49,479 nucleotides of DNA from NCBI GenBank assembly GCA_002344975.1, contig DDUV01000074.1, positions 1 to 49,479 on the forward strand. The letters run 5' to 3'. Each line of letters starts with the position of its first letter. Position 1 is the first letter of the stretch. Positions 23,332 to 31,708 of this stretch are shown here, in pieces. The DNA is from Saprospiraceae bacterium UBA2329 (GTDB lineage Bacteria > Bacteroidota > Bacteroidia > Chitinophagales > Saprospiraceae). The notes beneath the pieces are model-generated. The model had not been told where the DNA came from. It was given only the letters and a program-made list of their open reading frames with translations, and did no database searches. Made by a program: the position numbers and the translations under genes.

Positions 23332-25248
23332 TCAATTGGATGGATCAGCCGATTCGTTGACGTCGCCGGACTTTACGCCTGTGATATTGATGGAAATGCT
23401 CCCGGTCAACATGCCCAAGGGCACGCGATTGGGCGTCAGTTCGCCGAAAGGATGTAGCGGATCGGCAAAAGTGTGATTGGCCGGAAAAAACTGCCAGGAG
23501 CGGACATCGGGAAATTTGTCCATGATGGTCAGAATAATGCGCCGCAAGAGAATAACGTCCAAAGTAGAAACATTGCCGGATTGGTTCACGTCGGCGGCAA
23601 ACTGTTTGTAAGCGCTGTTGAGGTTTTCAATGCTCAAAATTTGCCGTTGAATGCGGATGACATCCTGCGTAGAGACGCCGTTGCTGTGGTGGGTGTCTTT
23701 CAAAAATCCCAAAGTGTAGTCCATCCCTGCATCTAGCAGCGGGAAGGTAAACTCGCCCGAAGCCCCCGTAGTAGCCGTATCGGCGAGCATGCCCTCCAGC
23801 CAAACCCTGACGCCGGGAATGGGCATACCAGATTCGGTGCGAACCGTCCCCGTAAGGGTAATGACCGAGCCGGCCGCCGGATTTTCAATACCTGCAATTC
23901 TCAAAGAGTCGGTATCGTCGGGGTCCAGCCAGTCTCTGAGCCGGGTGATGGGGGAGCCGCCGCCGTTCCAGGCTAAGGCCATGCGCCCGAAGTAGGCCAC
24001 CGTACTGTCGCAGGTAGAGAATCCACCGTGCAATTGGCCTACAAAGCGCTTGTTATGATTAAACAAGCCTGCCCCCGAAGAGCCTACCTGAAACGAGCCT
24101 ATGTCGGGTCGTACCCTGAAATGATGCTGGGTGGGGGTAGTCACGGTATTGTTCCACTGAATGGGCGTGTTTTGGATGACGGCCGCCTGCGTGTCCACGC
24201 TGATTTTTTTAATATCGCCCAGCGGATGATGGAAGTAGGTGGAACGGGCAGGCACATTGGTACTCCGATCCCAGCCGGCAAAGTAAGCCTGGTAAGAGGC
24301 CGGAATGTTTTGAAAAAGCTCCAACAACAGAAAATCATTTTCGCGGCGACCGGCCCGGTTGTCGCAGCCGAGCATAGACTGAAACCCCGGCTCGGTGGCC
24401 GGATTTGTGCAGGTAGAACTCTGATATCTGAAATCAAACCTCCAAAGGTCCCACAAAGGCGTGTAGCCATCCATGCAGTGAAAGCCGCTGATGACGTAGG
24501 GTACGCCGTTGTTGCGCACATTGTTAACCAAAGTACCCGTGCAATAGCCGGAACCCTCAGTTACCACTATGATAATGCGGCAGGCGCTGCGGCGTTGCTC
24601 CTGCATGGTATCGGCGGGCGGGCAGGTTGCATTGGGGTGGCAATCCCAGGACGCGCCGAAGCCGAAGTTGTTGCTTTCCAGTGCGCTTTTTTCTATTTGA
24701 TTGGGATCGGAATGGTAAGCGTAGTCCAAACGAAAAATATGAAAACGCCCCTGCCCGTATCTGTAAACTGGCTCGAAATACTCTACGACAGCCGTTTCTC
24801 CACTGATGAAGCCGGTCATAAATCGCCCGGTTTTGCTGTTGTTTCGATCTGTGTAAGCGCCCAATATCTGCGTGCCGTCGGGACTGTACATAAACAGCCG
24901 GGCGCCCGGGGGTAAGTAAAAATTATCGTACAAAGCAGAAACAGCCTTGGCTCCGGGAGCGTGCAGGCGAATGCGCCAGATTCGGTCGCCATTGGGCAGG
25001 GTAGTCCATTCTCCTGCGTTTTCGGGTGAAATGCTGACGGCCAAAGGCGCTGCGAAACGGAAACCGGAGCGGCTGAGGTCCTCCTGGCGGAGGCGTTCCA
25101 CATCGGGGGCGGCCACCGTAAATATTGACTTATCGGAAGCAAACTCAATGTCCCGACCCAAAGGAAGCCCGCCCTCCGCGGGTTGGGCTGCCGTCCGAAT
25201 CATTGCCGCCGGCAATAACAGGGCAAGCAGTATGTGTGAAAGTTTCAT
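23332..25248 (-). CDS. Secreted lysyl-endopeptidase-like serine protease with dockerin-like domain
   Basis: A 638-aa exported protease. The signal peptide spans 1-20. The catalytic domain resembles Lys-C (S1 family): the His in VISGFHCMDG, the Asp in NDFLLLEL and the Ser in VGSSGAGLFN. A carboxypeptidase-regulatory/CNA-B-like beta domain follows (LTGTVRTESGMPIPGVRVWL). Then comes a dockerin-type repeat pair (GVSTQDVIRIQRQIL and ADVNQSGNVSTLDVILLRR) with Ca-loop-like DVN.SGN. The C-terminus stops at GDVNESADPSN, with no T9SS domain, although related architectures usually continue further. It converges tail-to-tail with the cytochrome gene (8-base gap). Confidence 0.8.
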   Translation of the reverse strand: MKLSHILLALLLPAAMIRTAAQPAEGGLPLGRDIEFASDKSIFTVAAPDVERLRQEDLSRSGFRFAAPLAVSISPENAGEWTTLPNGDRIWRIRLHAPGAKAVSALYDNFYLPPGARLFMYSPDGTQILGAYTDRNNSKTGRFMTGFISGETAVVEYFEPVYRYGQGRFHIFRLDYAYHSDPNQIEKSALESNNFGFGASWDCHPNATCPPADTMQEQRRSACRIIIVVTEGSGYCTGTLVNNVRNNGVPYVISGFHCMDGYTPLWDLWRFDFRYQSSTCTNPATEPGFQSMLGCDNRAGRRENDFLLLELFQNIPASYQAYFAGWDRSTNVPARSTYFHHPLGDIKKISVDTQAAVIQNTPIQWNNTVTTPTQHHFRVRPDIGSFQVGSSGAGLFNHNKRFVGQLHGGFSTCDSTVAYFGRMALAWNGGGSPITRLRDWLDPDDTDSLRIAGIENPAAGSVITLTGTVRTESGMPIPGVRVWLEGMLADTATTGASGEFTFPLLDAGMDYTLGFLKDTHHSNGVSTQDVIRIQRQILSIENLNSAYKQFAADVNQSGNVSTLDVILLRRIILTIMDKFPDVRSWQFFPANHTFADPLHPFGELTPNRVPLGMLTGSISINITGVKSGDVNESADPSN

Positions 25249-25419
25249 AAGGCATGTATTTGATCAACATCTCGTAAATAGCCAATCGGGCGATGCTGAA
25301 TGGTTTCACAAAAATACGAACCTGCATTGCGCCATAGCTGTTTTTTGACGGATAAATGCACCCAAGATACTTTGTGCCGTCGGAAAACGGCAATTTTGCA
25401 CCTTCAACGACAACTACAG

Positions 25420-26658
25420 ATGAATATACCGAATGAAGTCGGGGCGGCAGGGCCGCAAAACATCGCTATTCAGGACTACGACTACCCGCTGCCCGATGAG
25501 CGTATTGCCAAATTTCCCTTGCCGGAACGCGATGCCTCCAAGCTCTTGGTTTATCGAAAGGGCAGTATTTCGGAAACGGTATTTCGGAATTTGGCCGAGG
25601 AGTTGCCGCAAGGCGCCGTATTGCTGTTCAATGATTCCCGCGTCATCCACGCACGACTGCGATTTACTACCCCGGCAGGCAGGATGGTGGAAATATTCTG
25701 CCTCGAACCCGCCTCGCCCGCCGAGTACCAAATGAACCTGAGCAGCCGCGAGCCGGTGATCTGGCATTGTTTGGTGGGCAACAACCGTCACTGGAAAGGT
25801 GGTTTGCTGCAAAGCGAGGTTGTAACGCCGGCAGGGCCTGTAACCCTGAGCGCCGAAAGATTGGAACGTCGTGAAGGCGCTTTTGAGGTTCGCTTTTCCT
25901 GGCAGGCCCCTACCCTGCTCAGCTTCGGCGAGGTATTGGCCGCAGCCGGAGCATTGCCCCTGCCGCCCTACCTGCACCGGGATTCGGAACCCGACGACGA
26001 AGATCGCTACCAAACCATTTATGCCCGCCAGGAGGGTTCGGTAGCGGCCCCTACTGCCGGGCTGCATTTCACCGAAAGGGTATTTGAGGGTTTGGACAAA
26101 CGGGGCGTGGAGCGCCTGTTTGTTACGCTGCACGTCGGCGCGGGCACGTTCAAGCCGGTCAAGTCGGAAACCATCGGAGAGCACCACATGCACGAAGAAA
26201 CGGTCATTGTCAATCGGGATACCATTGCGCGCATAGCGGAGGTATTGGAGCAGGGTCGCCCCGTCATTCCGGTAGGCACCACCAGTATGCGCGTGCTGGA
26301 AAGCCTGTACTGGCACGGCCTGACTGCCGCCGAAGCCACTACCCTGCACATTCGCCAGTGGACGCCTTACGAACCGCAAGAAAACGAGGCTCCTGCCGTC
26401 GAGGTTTTGCGGCAACTTTTGCGCCGCTTGGACAAGGCCGGACAATCTTTTGTGGAGGGCCAAACTCAGGTGCTCATTGCTCCGGGCTACCGGTTTCGCA
26501 TTGCCGGCGGATTGATTACCAATTTCCATCAGCCGCGCAGCACCCTGCTTTTGCTCATCGCGGCCTGGGCCGGGCAGGATTGGCGGCGCATGTATGATTA
26601 TGCCTTAGCCAATGATTTTCGCTTTTTGAGTTATGGGGACGGGAGTTTGTTGCTGTGA
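25420..26658 (+). CDS. queA: tRNA queuosine pathway enzyme QueA
   Basis: A 412-aa enzyme that transfers the ribosyl moiety of S-adenosylmethionine to preQ1 in tRNA to form epoxyqueuosine. Characteristic motifs are DYPLPDERIAKFPL, LLFNDSRVIHARL, YQTIYARQEGSVAAPTAGLH, LHVGAGTFKPVK and LITNFHQPRSTLLLL. The start at 25420 is preferred; the open frame extends 40 codons upstream but those have no family similarity. Confidence 0.92.
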   Translation: MNIPNEVGAAGPQNIAIQDYDYPLPDERIAKFPLPERDASKLLVYRKGSISETVFRNLAEELPQGAVLLFNDSRVIHARLRFTTPAGRMVEIFCLEPASPAEYQMNLSSREPVIWHCLVGNNRHWKGGLLQSEVVTPAGPVTLSAERLERREGAFEVRFSWQAPTLLSFGEVLAAAGALPLPPYLHRDSEPDDEDRYQTIYARQEGSVAAPTAGLHFTERVFEGLDKRGVERLFVTLHVGAGTFKPVKSETIGEHHMHEETVIVNRDTIARIAEVLEQGRPVIPVGTTSMRVLESLYWHGLTAAEATTLHIRQWTPYEPQENEAPAVEVLRQLLRRLDKAGQSFVEGQTQVLIAPGYRFRIAGGLITNFHQPRSTLLLLIAAWAGQDWRRMYDYALANDFRFLSYGDGSLLL

Positions 26659-26666
26659 GGGTTTTC

Positions 26667-27401
26667 TCAAAAATCACAATCATGCCCATGTTTTTTCAAC
26701 CACTCTACATGCGTTTTGTACTGTGGGTCGGCAGCGGCTACGATGTCCCAAAACCGGTGGGAATGGTTGAACTCCAGTAGATGCGCCAGTTCGTGAATGA
26801 TGACATAATCCTGCACTTCCGTCGGTGCAAACAGAAGCCGGGAAGAGAGGTTGATGTTGCCGCTGCGGGAGCAACTACCCCAGTTGGAGCGGTTGTATTT
26901 GAGCCGCACCGACTTGATGTTTTGCTTAAAATATAGGGCGTTCAGTTCGTGTACCCTTCTGGTGAGTGCGGGCAATTGGTCTTGCGCCACGATGCGCCGC
27001 AGCAGGGTGGCAATGGCTTCTTTCTGATTGCTTTCCGACCCCGACCGACTCAATTGAATGTGAATAACGCCGCCCCGCAGCCGGGCGCTGTGTCCTTTGG
27101 TATCTCTTTCTTCTATGGCCAAATGGTATTGCCGCGCTCCCACCGTTACGATGTCGCCATCGGAAAAAACCTTGGACTGAAGGCGCTCCAAAAGATGAGG
27201 CTTGGACTCCATCTGAAGCCGCAGCCAGTCCTCAAACCACTTTTTGAGTCGCTGTTCTTCCCATTCGGGCAAATACCGGGGAATCCGCAACACGGCTGCA
27301 TCCTGGCGTAAACTGGCCCTCGCACCCATGCGCATCTCCCGGTGAATGCGGACAGGAACCTCTATGTCCTGAATTTTTATCGTGGTATGCTCCGTTGCCA
27401 T
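26667..27401 (-). CDS. YgjP-like (DUF45) zinc metallopeptidase
   Basis: A 244-aa protein of the M48-like YgjP/WLM family. The diagnostic core SNWGSCSRSGNINLSSRLLF is followed by VIIHELAHLLEFNHSHRFW: a gluzincin HExxH site with a third His ligand. The function is not established in most members; in several bacteria the family is linked to the 3' region of hsd genes or queA. It converges on queA with an 8-base gap and is followed by the methyltransferase gene upstream with a 6-base gap. Confidence 0.82.
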   Translation of the reverse strand: MATEHTTIKIQDIEVPVRIHREMRMGARASLRQDAAVLRIPRYLPEWEEQRLKKWFEDWLRLQMESKPHLLERLQSKVFSDGDIVTVGARQYHLAIEERDTKGHSARLRGGVIHIQLSRSGSESNQKEAIATLLRRIVAQDQLPALTRRVHELNALYFKQNIKSVRLKYNRSNWGSCSRSGNINLSSRLLFAPTEVQDYVIIHELAHLLEFNHSHRFWDIVAAADPQYKTHVEWLKKHGHDCDF

Positions 27402-27407
27402 GTTGCA

Positions 27408-28100
27408 TCAGATTTGTGGTCGAGGTACAGCCGTCAGAATCAGCGATGCCGGCCGCCCGGTTTCTGGATGCAAGGGTTCCTCCAACGCAACACAGTCCAG
27501 CCCAGCCCGGCGCAGTTCGTCCAACCAGCTACTCAGCGTTCTGAAAAACCAAGGCATGGCCGCTTTATACCCCTCGCCCATGCCGGAGAAATGCTCCTCG
27601 CGCCAGCCGTTTTCATAGCCTTGGCCTTGCGAGGCTTCCACCGGATGCAGGGTTTGTATCAAAATGCAGCCGCCGGGAGCGAGTGTTTGGGAGGCTGCGC
27701 GCAAAATGGGCGAGAGTTCTTCCGACAACAAAGCAAAATTGAACACAACCACGTCGAATGGCTCTCCCAAGACATGAGCTTGCGCGCAAAAGTCGTCGTA
27801 GCTGAGGGTGAAGAATGGGCCGCCGCCGTGTTGTTGTGCGTCGGCAATGAGGGATTCGCTGCCGTCAAAGCCGGTCACTGCAATGCCCTGCGATGTCAAT
27901 TTTCGGGCCAGCCAGCCCTCGCCGCAGCCTGCATCCAATACGCGAGTAGGGCGGCGCCGGAGCACTGCCTCGGTGATGGCCCGGTCGGTCACAAGTTGGC
28001 GACTGCGAATCAGGCCCTCGCGGACCGATTGCGTCCAGGCCGCCGCGTTGATGTCCCAGCTTTCTGCTAAGCGCTGTTCTTCAGCCGGTTGCCTGCTCAT
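27408..28100 (-). CDS. Class I SAM-dependent methyltransferase
   Basis: A 230-aa cytosolic enzyme with motif I VLDAGCGEGWLARKL, an acidic loop VTGFDGSESLIADA, and motif IV FDVVVFNFALL, then PGGCILIQTLHPV. The family resembles UbiG/small-molecule methyltransferases; the substrate is unknown. Its ATG overlaps the stop of the aminotransferase gene (ATGA). Confidence 0.8.
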   Translation of the reverse strand: MSRQPAEEQRLAESWDINAAAWTQSVREGLIRSRQLVTDRAITEAVLRRRPTRVLDAGCGEGWLARKLTSQGIAVTGFDGSESLIADAQQHGGGPFFTLSYDDFCAQAHVLGEPFDVVVFNFALLSEELSPILRAASQTLAPGGCILIQTLHPVEASQGQGYENGWREEHFSGMGEGYKAAMPWFFRTLSSWLDELRRAGLDCVALEEPLHPETGRPASLILTAVPRPQI

Positions 28101-29329
28101 AGGATGGCTTCTTCCAAAATGGGAAGGGCGGTTTCTACTCGGCCCGGATACTCCATGAGTGCGCGTTCGAGGCAGTCCATGGCGGCTTCGAGGTCGTCGC
28201 GGCAGATGACATAAGCCATGCGCACCTCGTTGAGGCCTGCGCCGGGCGTAGCATAAAAACCTGCGCCGGGCGAGAGCATCACGGTAGCGCCCTGATATTC
28301 AAAGTCTTCGAGCAACCAGCGGCAAAACTTGTCGGCGTCGTCAATAGGAAATCGGGCAAAGCAATAGAAGGCGCCGCCGGGCAGGTAGCTCGTTACGCCG
28401 GGCATTTGCTGCAAGCGCCGGAACACCGTTTGTCGGCGGAGATCGTACTCGATTTTTACTTCATCCAAATAGCCGGCATCCACGTCAAGGGCGGCTTCCG
28501 CCAATATCTGACCAAAGCCGGGCGGGCTGAGGCGGAGCATGGCATAGCGATTGACGGCCTCCAGAACGCGTTCGTTGTAGGTGATGAGCGCCCCGATTCT
28601 GGCTCCGCAGGCACTGTAACGCTTGGAAATAGAATCCACCACCACCACATGCTCGCGGATATCGTCCAAGCGCAGCGCGGAGAAGAAGTCCTGCCCGTCG
28701 TAACAAAATTCGCGATACACCTCGTCCACGAAGAGATACAAATCGTGGCGCTTGACCACCTCGGCCAGTTCGCGCAGGGTAGCTTCGGGATACACGCAGC
28801 CAGTGGGATTGTTGGGGTTGCAAAGAAAAATGCCCTTGGTTTTGGGCGTGAGGCAACGCTCGAAATCGGCGGCGGAAGGCAGGGCAAAACCGTCTTCAAT
28901 GCGGCAGGGAATGGCGCGCACCTCAATGTCGGCCATGTGAGCAAAGCCGTTGTAATTGGCATAAAATGGCTCCGGCGACAGGATTTCATCGCCCTGATTG
29001 AAGCAACTCAACAGCCCCAGATAGATGGCTTCGGATGCGCCGGTAGTGACGATGATTTGGTTGGGGGCCAGTTCTACTCCGAAACTACGGTAGTAGCCCG
29101 TCAGTTTCTGGCGGTAAGACAGGTTGCCGTCTGCCGAGCTATAGGCCAGCACGCGGAGCGGATGTTCGCGCACGGCCTGCAATGCCTGCGGCGGCGTGAG
29201 GATGTCCGGTTGGCCGATGTTGAGGTGATATATCTTCCTGCCCTGTGCTTTGGCGCGCTCGGCCAAGGGTGCAAACTTGCGGAACGGCGAAAGCGGGGTA
29301 CACTCGCCCCGCTGCGAGATTTTCGGCAT
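28097..29329 (-). CDS. PLP-dependent class I/II aminotransferase
   Basis: A 410-aa cytosolic enzyme resembling aspartate/aromatic aminotransferases. The substrate region LNIGQPDILTPP, the PLP-contacting NPNNPTGCVYP and the active-site Lys in SISKRYSACGARIG are clear. The C-terminal GAFYCFARF and the Arg in NEVRMAYV bind the substrate carboxylate. It is the first gene of a coupled run with a methyltransferase and the YgjP-like peptidase. The minus strand shows TAACTTTG at 29356-29349, a possible -7 box 20 bases before the ATG. Confidence 0.88.
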   Translation of the reverse strand: MPKISQRGECTPLSPFRKFAPLAERAKAQGRKIYHLNIGQPDILTPPQALQAVREHPLRVLAYSSADGNLSYRQKLTGYYRSFGVELAPNQIIVTTGASEAIYLGLLSCFNQGDEILSPEPFYANYNGFAHMADIEVRAIPCRIEDGFALPSAADFERCLTPKTKGIFLCNPNNPTGCVYPEATLRELAEVVKRHDLYLFVDEVYREFCYDGQDFFSALRLDDIREHVVVVDSISKRYSACGARIGALITYNERVLEAVNRYAMLRLSPPGFGQILAEAALDVDAGYLDEVKIEYDLRRQTVFRRLQQMPGVTSYLPGGAFYCFARFPIDDADKFCRWLLEDFEYQGATVMLSPGAGFYATPGAGLNEVRMAYVICRDDLEAAMDCLERALMEYPGRVETALPILEEAIL

Positions 29330-29348
29330 AACGTTGATTTTGAGGCGG

Positions 29349-29356
29349 CAAAGTTA
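29349..29356 (-). promoter_or_regulatory. -7 promoter element of the aminotransferase operon
   Basis: TAACTTTG on the minus strand matches TAnnTTTG. The gap 29330-29551 is AT-rich and otherwise shows nothing recognisable. Confidence 0.45.
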
Positions 29357-29551
29357 GGTGGTATTTTGGGAAAATAATGACAAGAAAATGTTCAACGGCC
29401 CTCTGCTTCGCGTGGGGCGGAGAAAGAACAATTTATGTTTTGATGGATAAACTGATTTGGGGGAGAAGGTGTTTTTCCGAAATGTTTTGTTTGTTTTGAT
29501 GAAAAAACATGAATATTGTGAATTCATTTTTTGCCCGGTAATTAAAAAACT

Positions 29552-30742
29552 ATGGAATCAGCAACTTACATTCAACAACCCCTCAAAAAGAAGGTGTCCT
29601 CCGGTATTTCCAAAAGCAAACAAAGGGATACTTCTTATAAGCTGATTGATTTGTTCGCCGGCGCCGGAGGAATGACACTAGGTTTTACAAAAATATTCGG
29701 AAATCATTTTGAGTCGGTTTGGGCCAATGACTTCAACAAAGACGCTTGTGAAACATACCGGGCCAACTTCGGCGATCACTGCCACGAGGGAGATATTCTG
29801 TCTATCCTTGACGATCCTTCTACCGTCATACCCAAAGCCGATGTTGTAATCGGGGGGCCGCCATGTCAAGGCTTCAGCTTACTTAACAAACATAGAGAGG
29901 GCGATCCCAGAAAACAAATGTGGATGCCGTTTTTGGAAGTGGTAGAACGTTCACAGGCTGAGGTTTTTGTGATGGAAAACGTACCGCAAATATTGGGTTC
30001 CCCTGAGCATGAACAAATTATGGAAACGGCCGAATCTATGGGGTTTCAAATGGCTTGGGCCAAATTGTGCGCCGCTGATTATGGAGTGCCGCAAAAGCGT
30101 TTTCGCGCCTTTATTGTAGGATGTAAATTTGCCGATCCCAAAAAAGTGTTTCCACCCCCGAAAACACATTTTGATCCGTCGGCACGTCTATCGCCCCTTA
30201 ATAATCTGTTCAGCAGGGAAGAGTATGCAGAAAACCCAATCCCTTGGCGAACTGTACGAGACGCCATCTCTGATTTACCTCCTCCGATAGGAACCGAGCC
30301 GTCTGTTGATTCCACACCACTTAATATCCACTTCGGCAGAACTCCGACCGAAACAAGCGTACTTAGATACAAGGCAATTCCTCATGAGGGAATGAACAGG
30401 TTTGATTTGGAAAGGAATGCGCCGGAGTTGACACCGGATTGTTGGAAAAGAAAAAAATCAGGTGGCACAGACCTTTTCGGAAGACTTTGGTGGGATAGGC
30501 CGTCCTTTACAATCCGAACGGAGTTTTTCAAACCTGAAAAAGGCCGTTACCTACATCCGGCTCAGCATCGCCCTATTACACATAGAGAAGCGGCACGTTT
30601 TCAATCTTTTCCTGATACGTTTGCTTTTAAAGGTACAAAAATTGAGATCGCACGCCAGATCGGTAACGCAGTACCTCCTATGTTGGCCGCAGCAGTAGCC
30701 CGCTCAGTTGAAAAACTTCTGGAGATAAAGCGCAATGGCTGA
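29552..30742 (+). CDS. DNA (cytosine-5) methyltransferase
   Basis: A 396-aa type II DNA methyltransferase. Motif I FAGAGG is at 35-40, motif IV PPCQGFS with catalytic Cys105, motif VI MENVPQ, motif VIII QKRFRAFIVG, and motif X QIGNAVPPMLAAAVA. A variable target-recognition region lies about 220-330. The first 25 residues are non-conserved. Base composition is clearly more AT-rich than the neighbouring genes, consistent with acquisition. The Vsr gene overlaps it by 8 bases, so the two are coupled. Confidence 0.94.
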   Translation: MESATYIQQPLKKKVSSGISKSKQRDTSYKLIDLFAGAGGMTLGFTKIFGNHFESVWANDFNKDACETYRANFGDHCHEGDILSILDDPSTVIPKADVVIGGPPCQGFSLLNKHREGDPRKQMWMPFLEVVERSQAEVFVMENVPQILGSPEHEQIMETAESMGFQMAWAKLCAADYGVPQKRFRAFIVGCKFADPKKVFPPPKTHFDPSARLSPLNNLFSREEYAENPIPWRTVRDAISDLPPPIGTEPSVDSTPLNIHFGRTPTETSVLRYKAIPHEGMNRFDLERNAPELTPDCWKRKKSGGTDLFGRLWWDRPSFTIRTEFFKPEKGRYLHPAQHRPITHREAARFQSFPDTFAFKGTKIEIARQIGNAVPPMLAAAVARSVEKLLEIKRNG

Positions 30743-31145
30743 TGTATTCGAGCCGTCCAAACGGAGCCGTATTATGGCCCGAATAAAAAATCGAGGCACA
30801 AAGCCTGAACTAATCGTCAGGCAAGTGCTGCTCGAATCTGGTATTCGCTACCGCTATAATTATAACGGGCTTCCTTGTAAGCCGGATTTTATATTCCCAG
30901 GGCGAAAAAAAGTAATTTTTGTACATGGCTGTTTCTGGCACAGGCATCCGGGTTGTAAAAGAGCAAGCACTCCATCCTCCAATACTTTGTTTTGGGAAAC
31001 CAAATTTAATAAAAACGTAGCAAGAGATGCAAAAAACCAGCTACTTTTGGAGCAAGCCGGCTGGGAAGTATTGGTCGTGTGGCAATGCAATTTAAAAGAC
31101 AAAGAATTACTCCAATCAACAATTCTGTCATTTTTAACCAATTAG
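30735..31145 (+). CDS. vsr: Very short patch repair (Vsr) endonuclease
   Basis: A 136-aa nuclease that nicks T:G mismatches arising from deamination of 5-methylcytosine. Characteristic motifs are RSRIMARIKNRGTKPEL, PDFIFPGRKKVIFVHGCFWH and the zinc/metal-associated Cys and His in the CFWHRHPGC block. A Vsr next to a C5 methyltransferase is the expected genetic pairing. Confidence 0.92.
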   Translation: MADVFEPSKRSRIMARIKNRGTKPELIVRQVLLESGIRYRYNYNGLPCKPDFIFPGRKKVIFVHGCFWHRHPGCKRASTPSSNTLFWETKFNKNVARDAKNQLLLEQAGWEVLVVWQCNLKDKELLQSTILSFLTN

Positions 31146-31148
31146 ATT

Positions 31149-31703
31149 ATGAGTGCAAGAGAGCGAATCAAACAGTTTTTTCAAGAGAATGTAGGGCGAG
31201 TTGTCACCACAGGCGAGATTGCCAAGATTGCAGGAATAAATGACTACCAACGGCGAATCCGGGAGCTGCGAAATGAATTCGGAATGAAAATCAGATCGAA
31301 TGTTGACCGTGCAGATCTAAAACCGGGGGAATATCTTTTGGAAAGCCTTGATCTTGATCCAGCCATCGAAAGAAGTATTTCTCTGCAACTCAGAAATTTC
31401 ATTCTTGAGCGAAACGGCTTCACCTGCACGATTTGCGGCGCTTCTGCTCATGATTATGACGATCTTGATCCTACCAAAAAAGTGCGCCTGCACATAGATC
31501 ACATCATTCCATTGAGCCAAGGCGGCACCAATGACGTAGAAAATTTGCGGATTCTTTGCAGTAACTGCAATCAAGGCAGAGCTAATGTAACGACTCTGAG
31601 CGAAACATCGGTCAATATATTGGCTCGACTCAGAAAAAGCTCCAGAATGGTACGAATGGAGGTGTTTGAAGCATTGAAAAAAGAATTTGAGACCAAATCC
31701 TAA
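31149..31703 (+). CDS. HNH endonuclease, probable restriction enzyme of the C5-methyltransferase system
   Basis: A 184-aa protein. The N-terminal half looks like a winged-helix DNA-binding region (GRVVTTGEIAKIAGINDYQR, RRIRELRNEFGMKIRSN). The C-terminal half is an HNH domain: CTICGAS, then LHIDHIIPLSQGGTNDVENL and CSNCNQGRAN, holding a structural zinc and the catalytic HNH His. The position three bases after vsr makes it the probable cognate restriction endonuclease. It converges with hoxH across 5 bases. Confidence 0.8.
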   Translation: MSARERIKQFFQENVGRVVTTGEIAKIAGINDYQRRIRELRNEFGMKIRSNVDRADLKPGEYLLESLDLDPAIERSISLQLRNFILERNGFTCTICGASAHDYDDLDPTKKVRLHIDHIIPLSQGGTNDVENLRILCSNCNQGRANVTTLSETSVNILARLRKSSRMVRMEVFEALKKEFETKS

Positions 31704-31708
31704 GTTCC

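Noticed and set aside
25414..26529. Long minus-strand open frame over queA
   Set aside because: Antisense shadow of a well-recognised gene.
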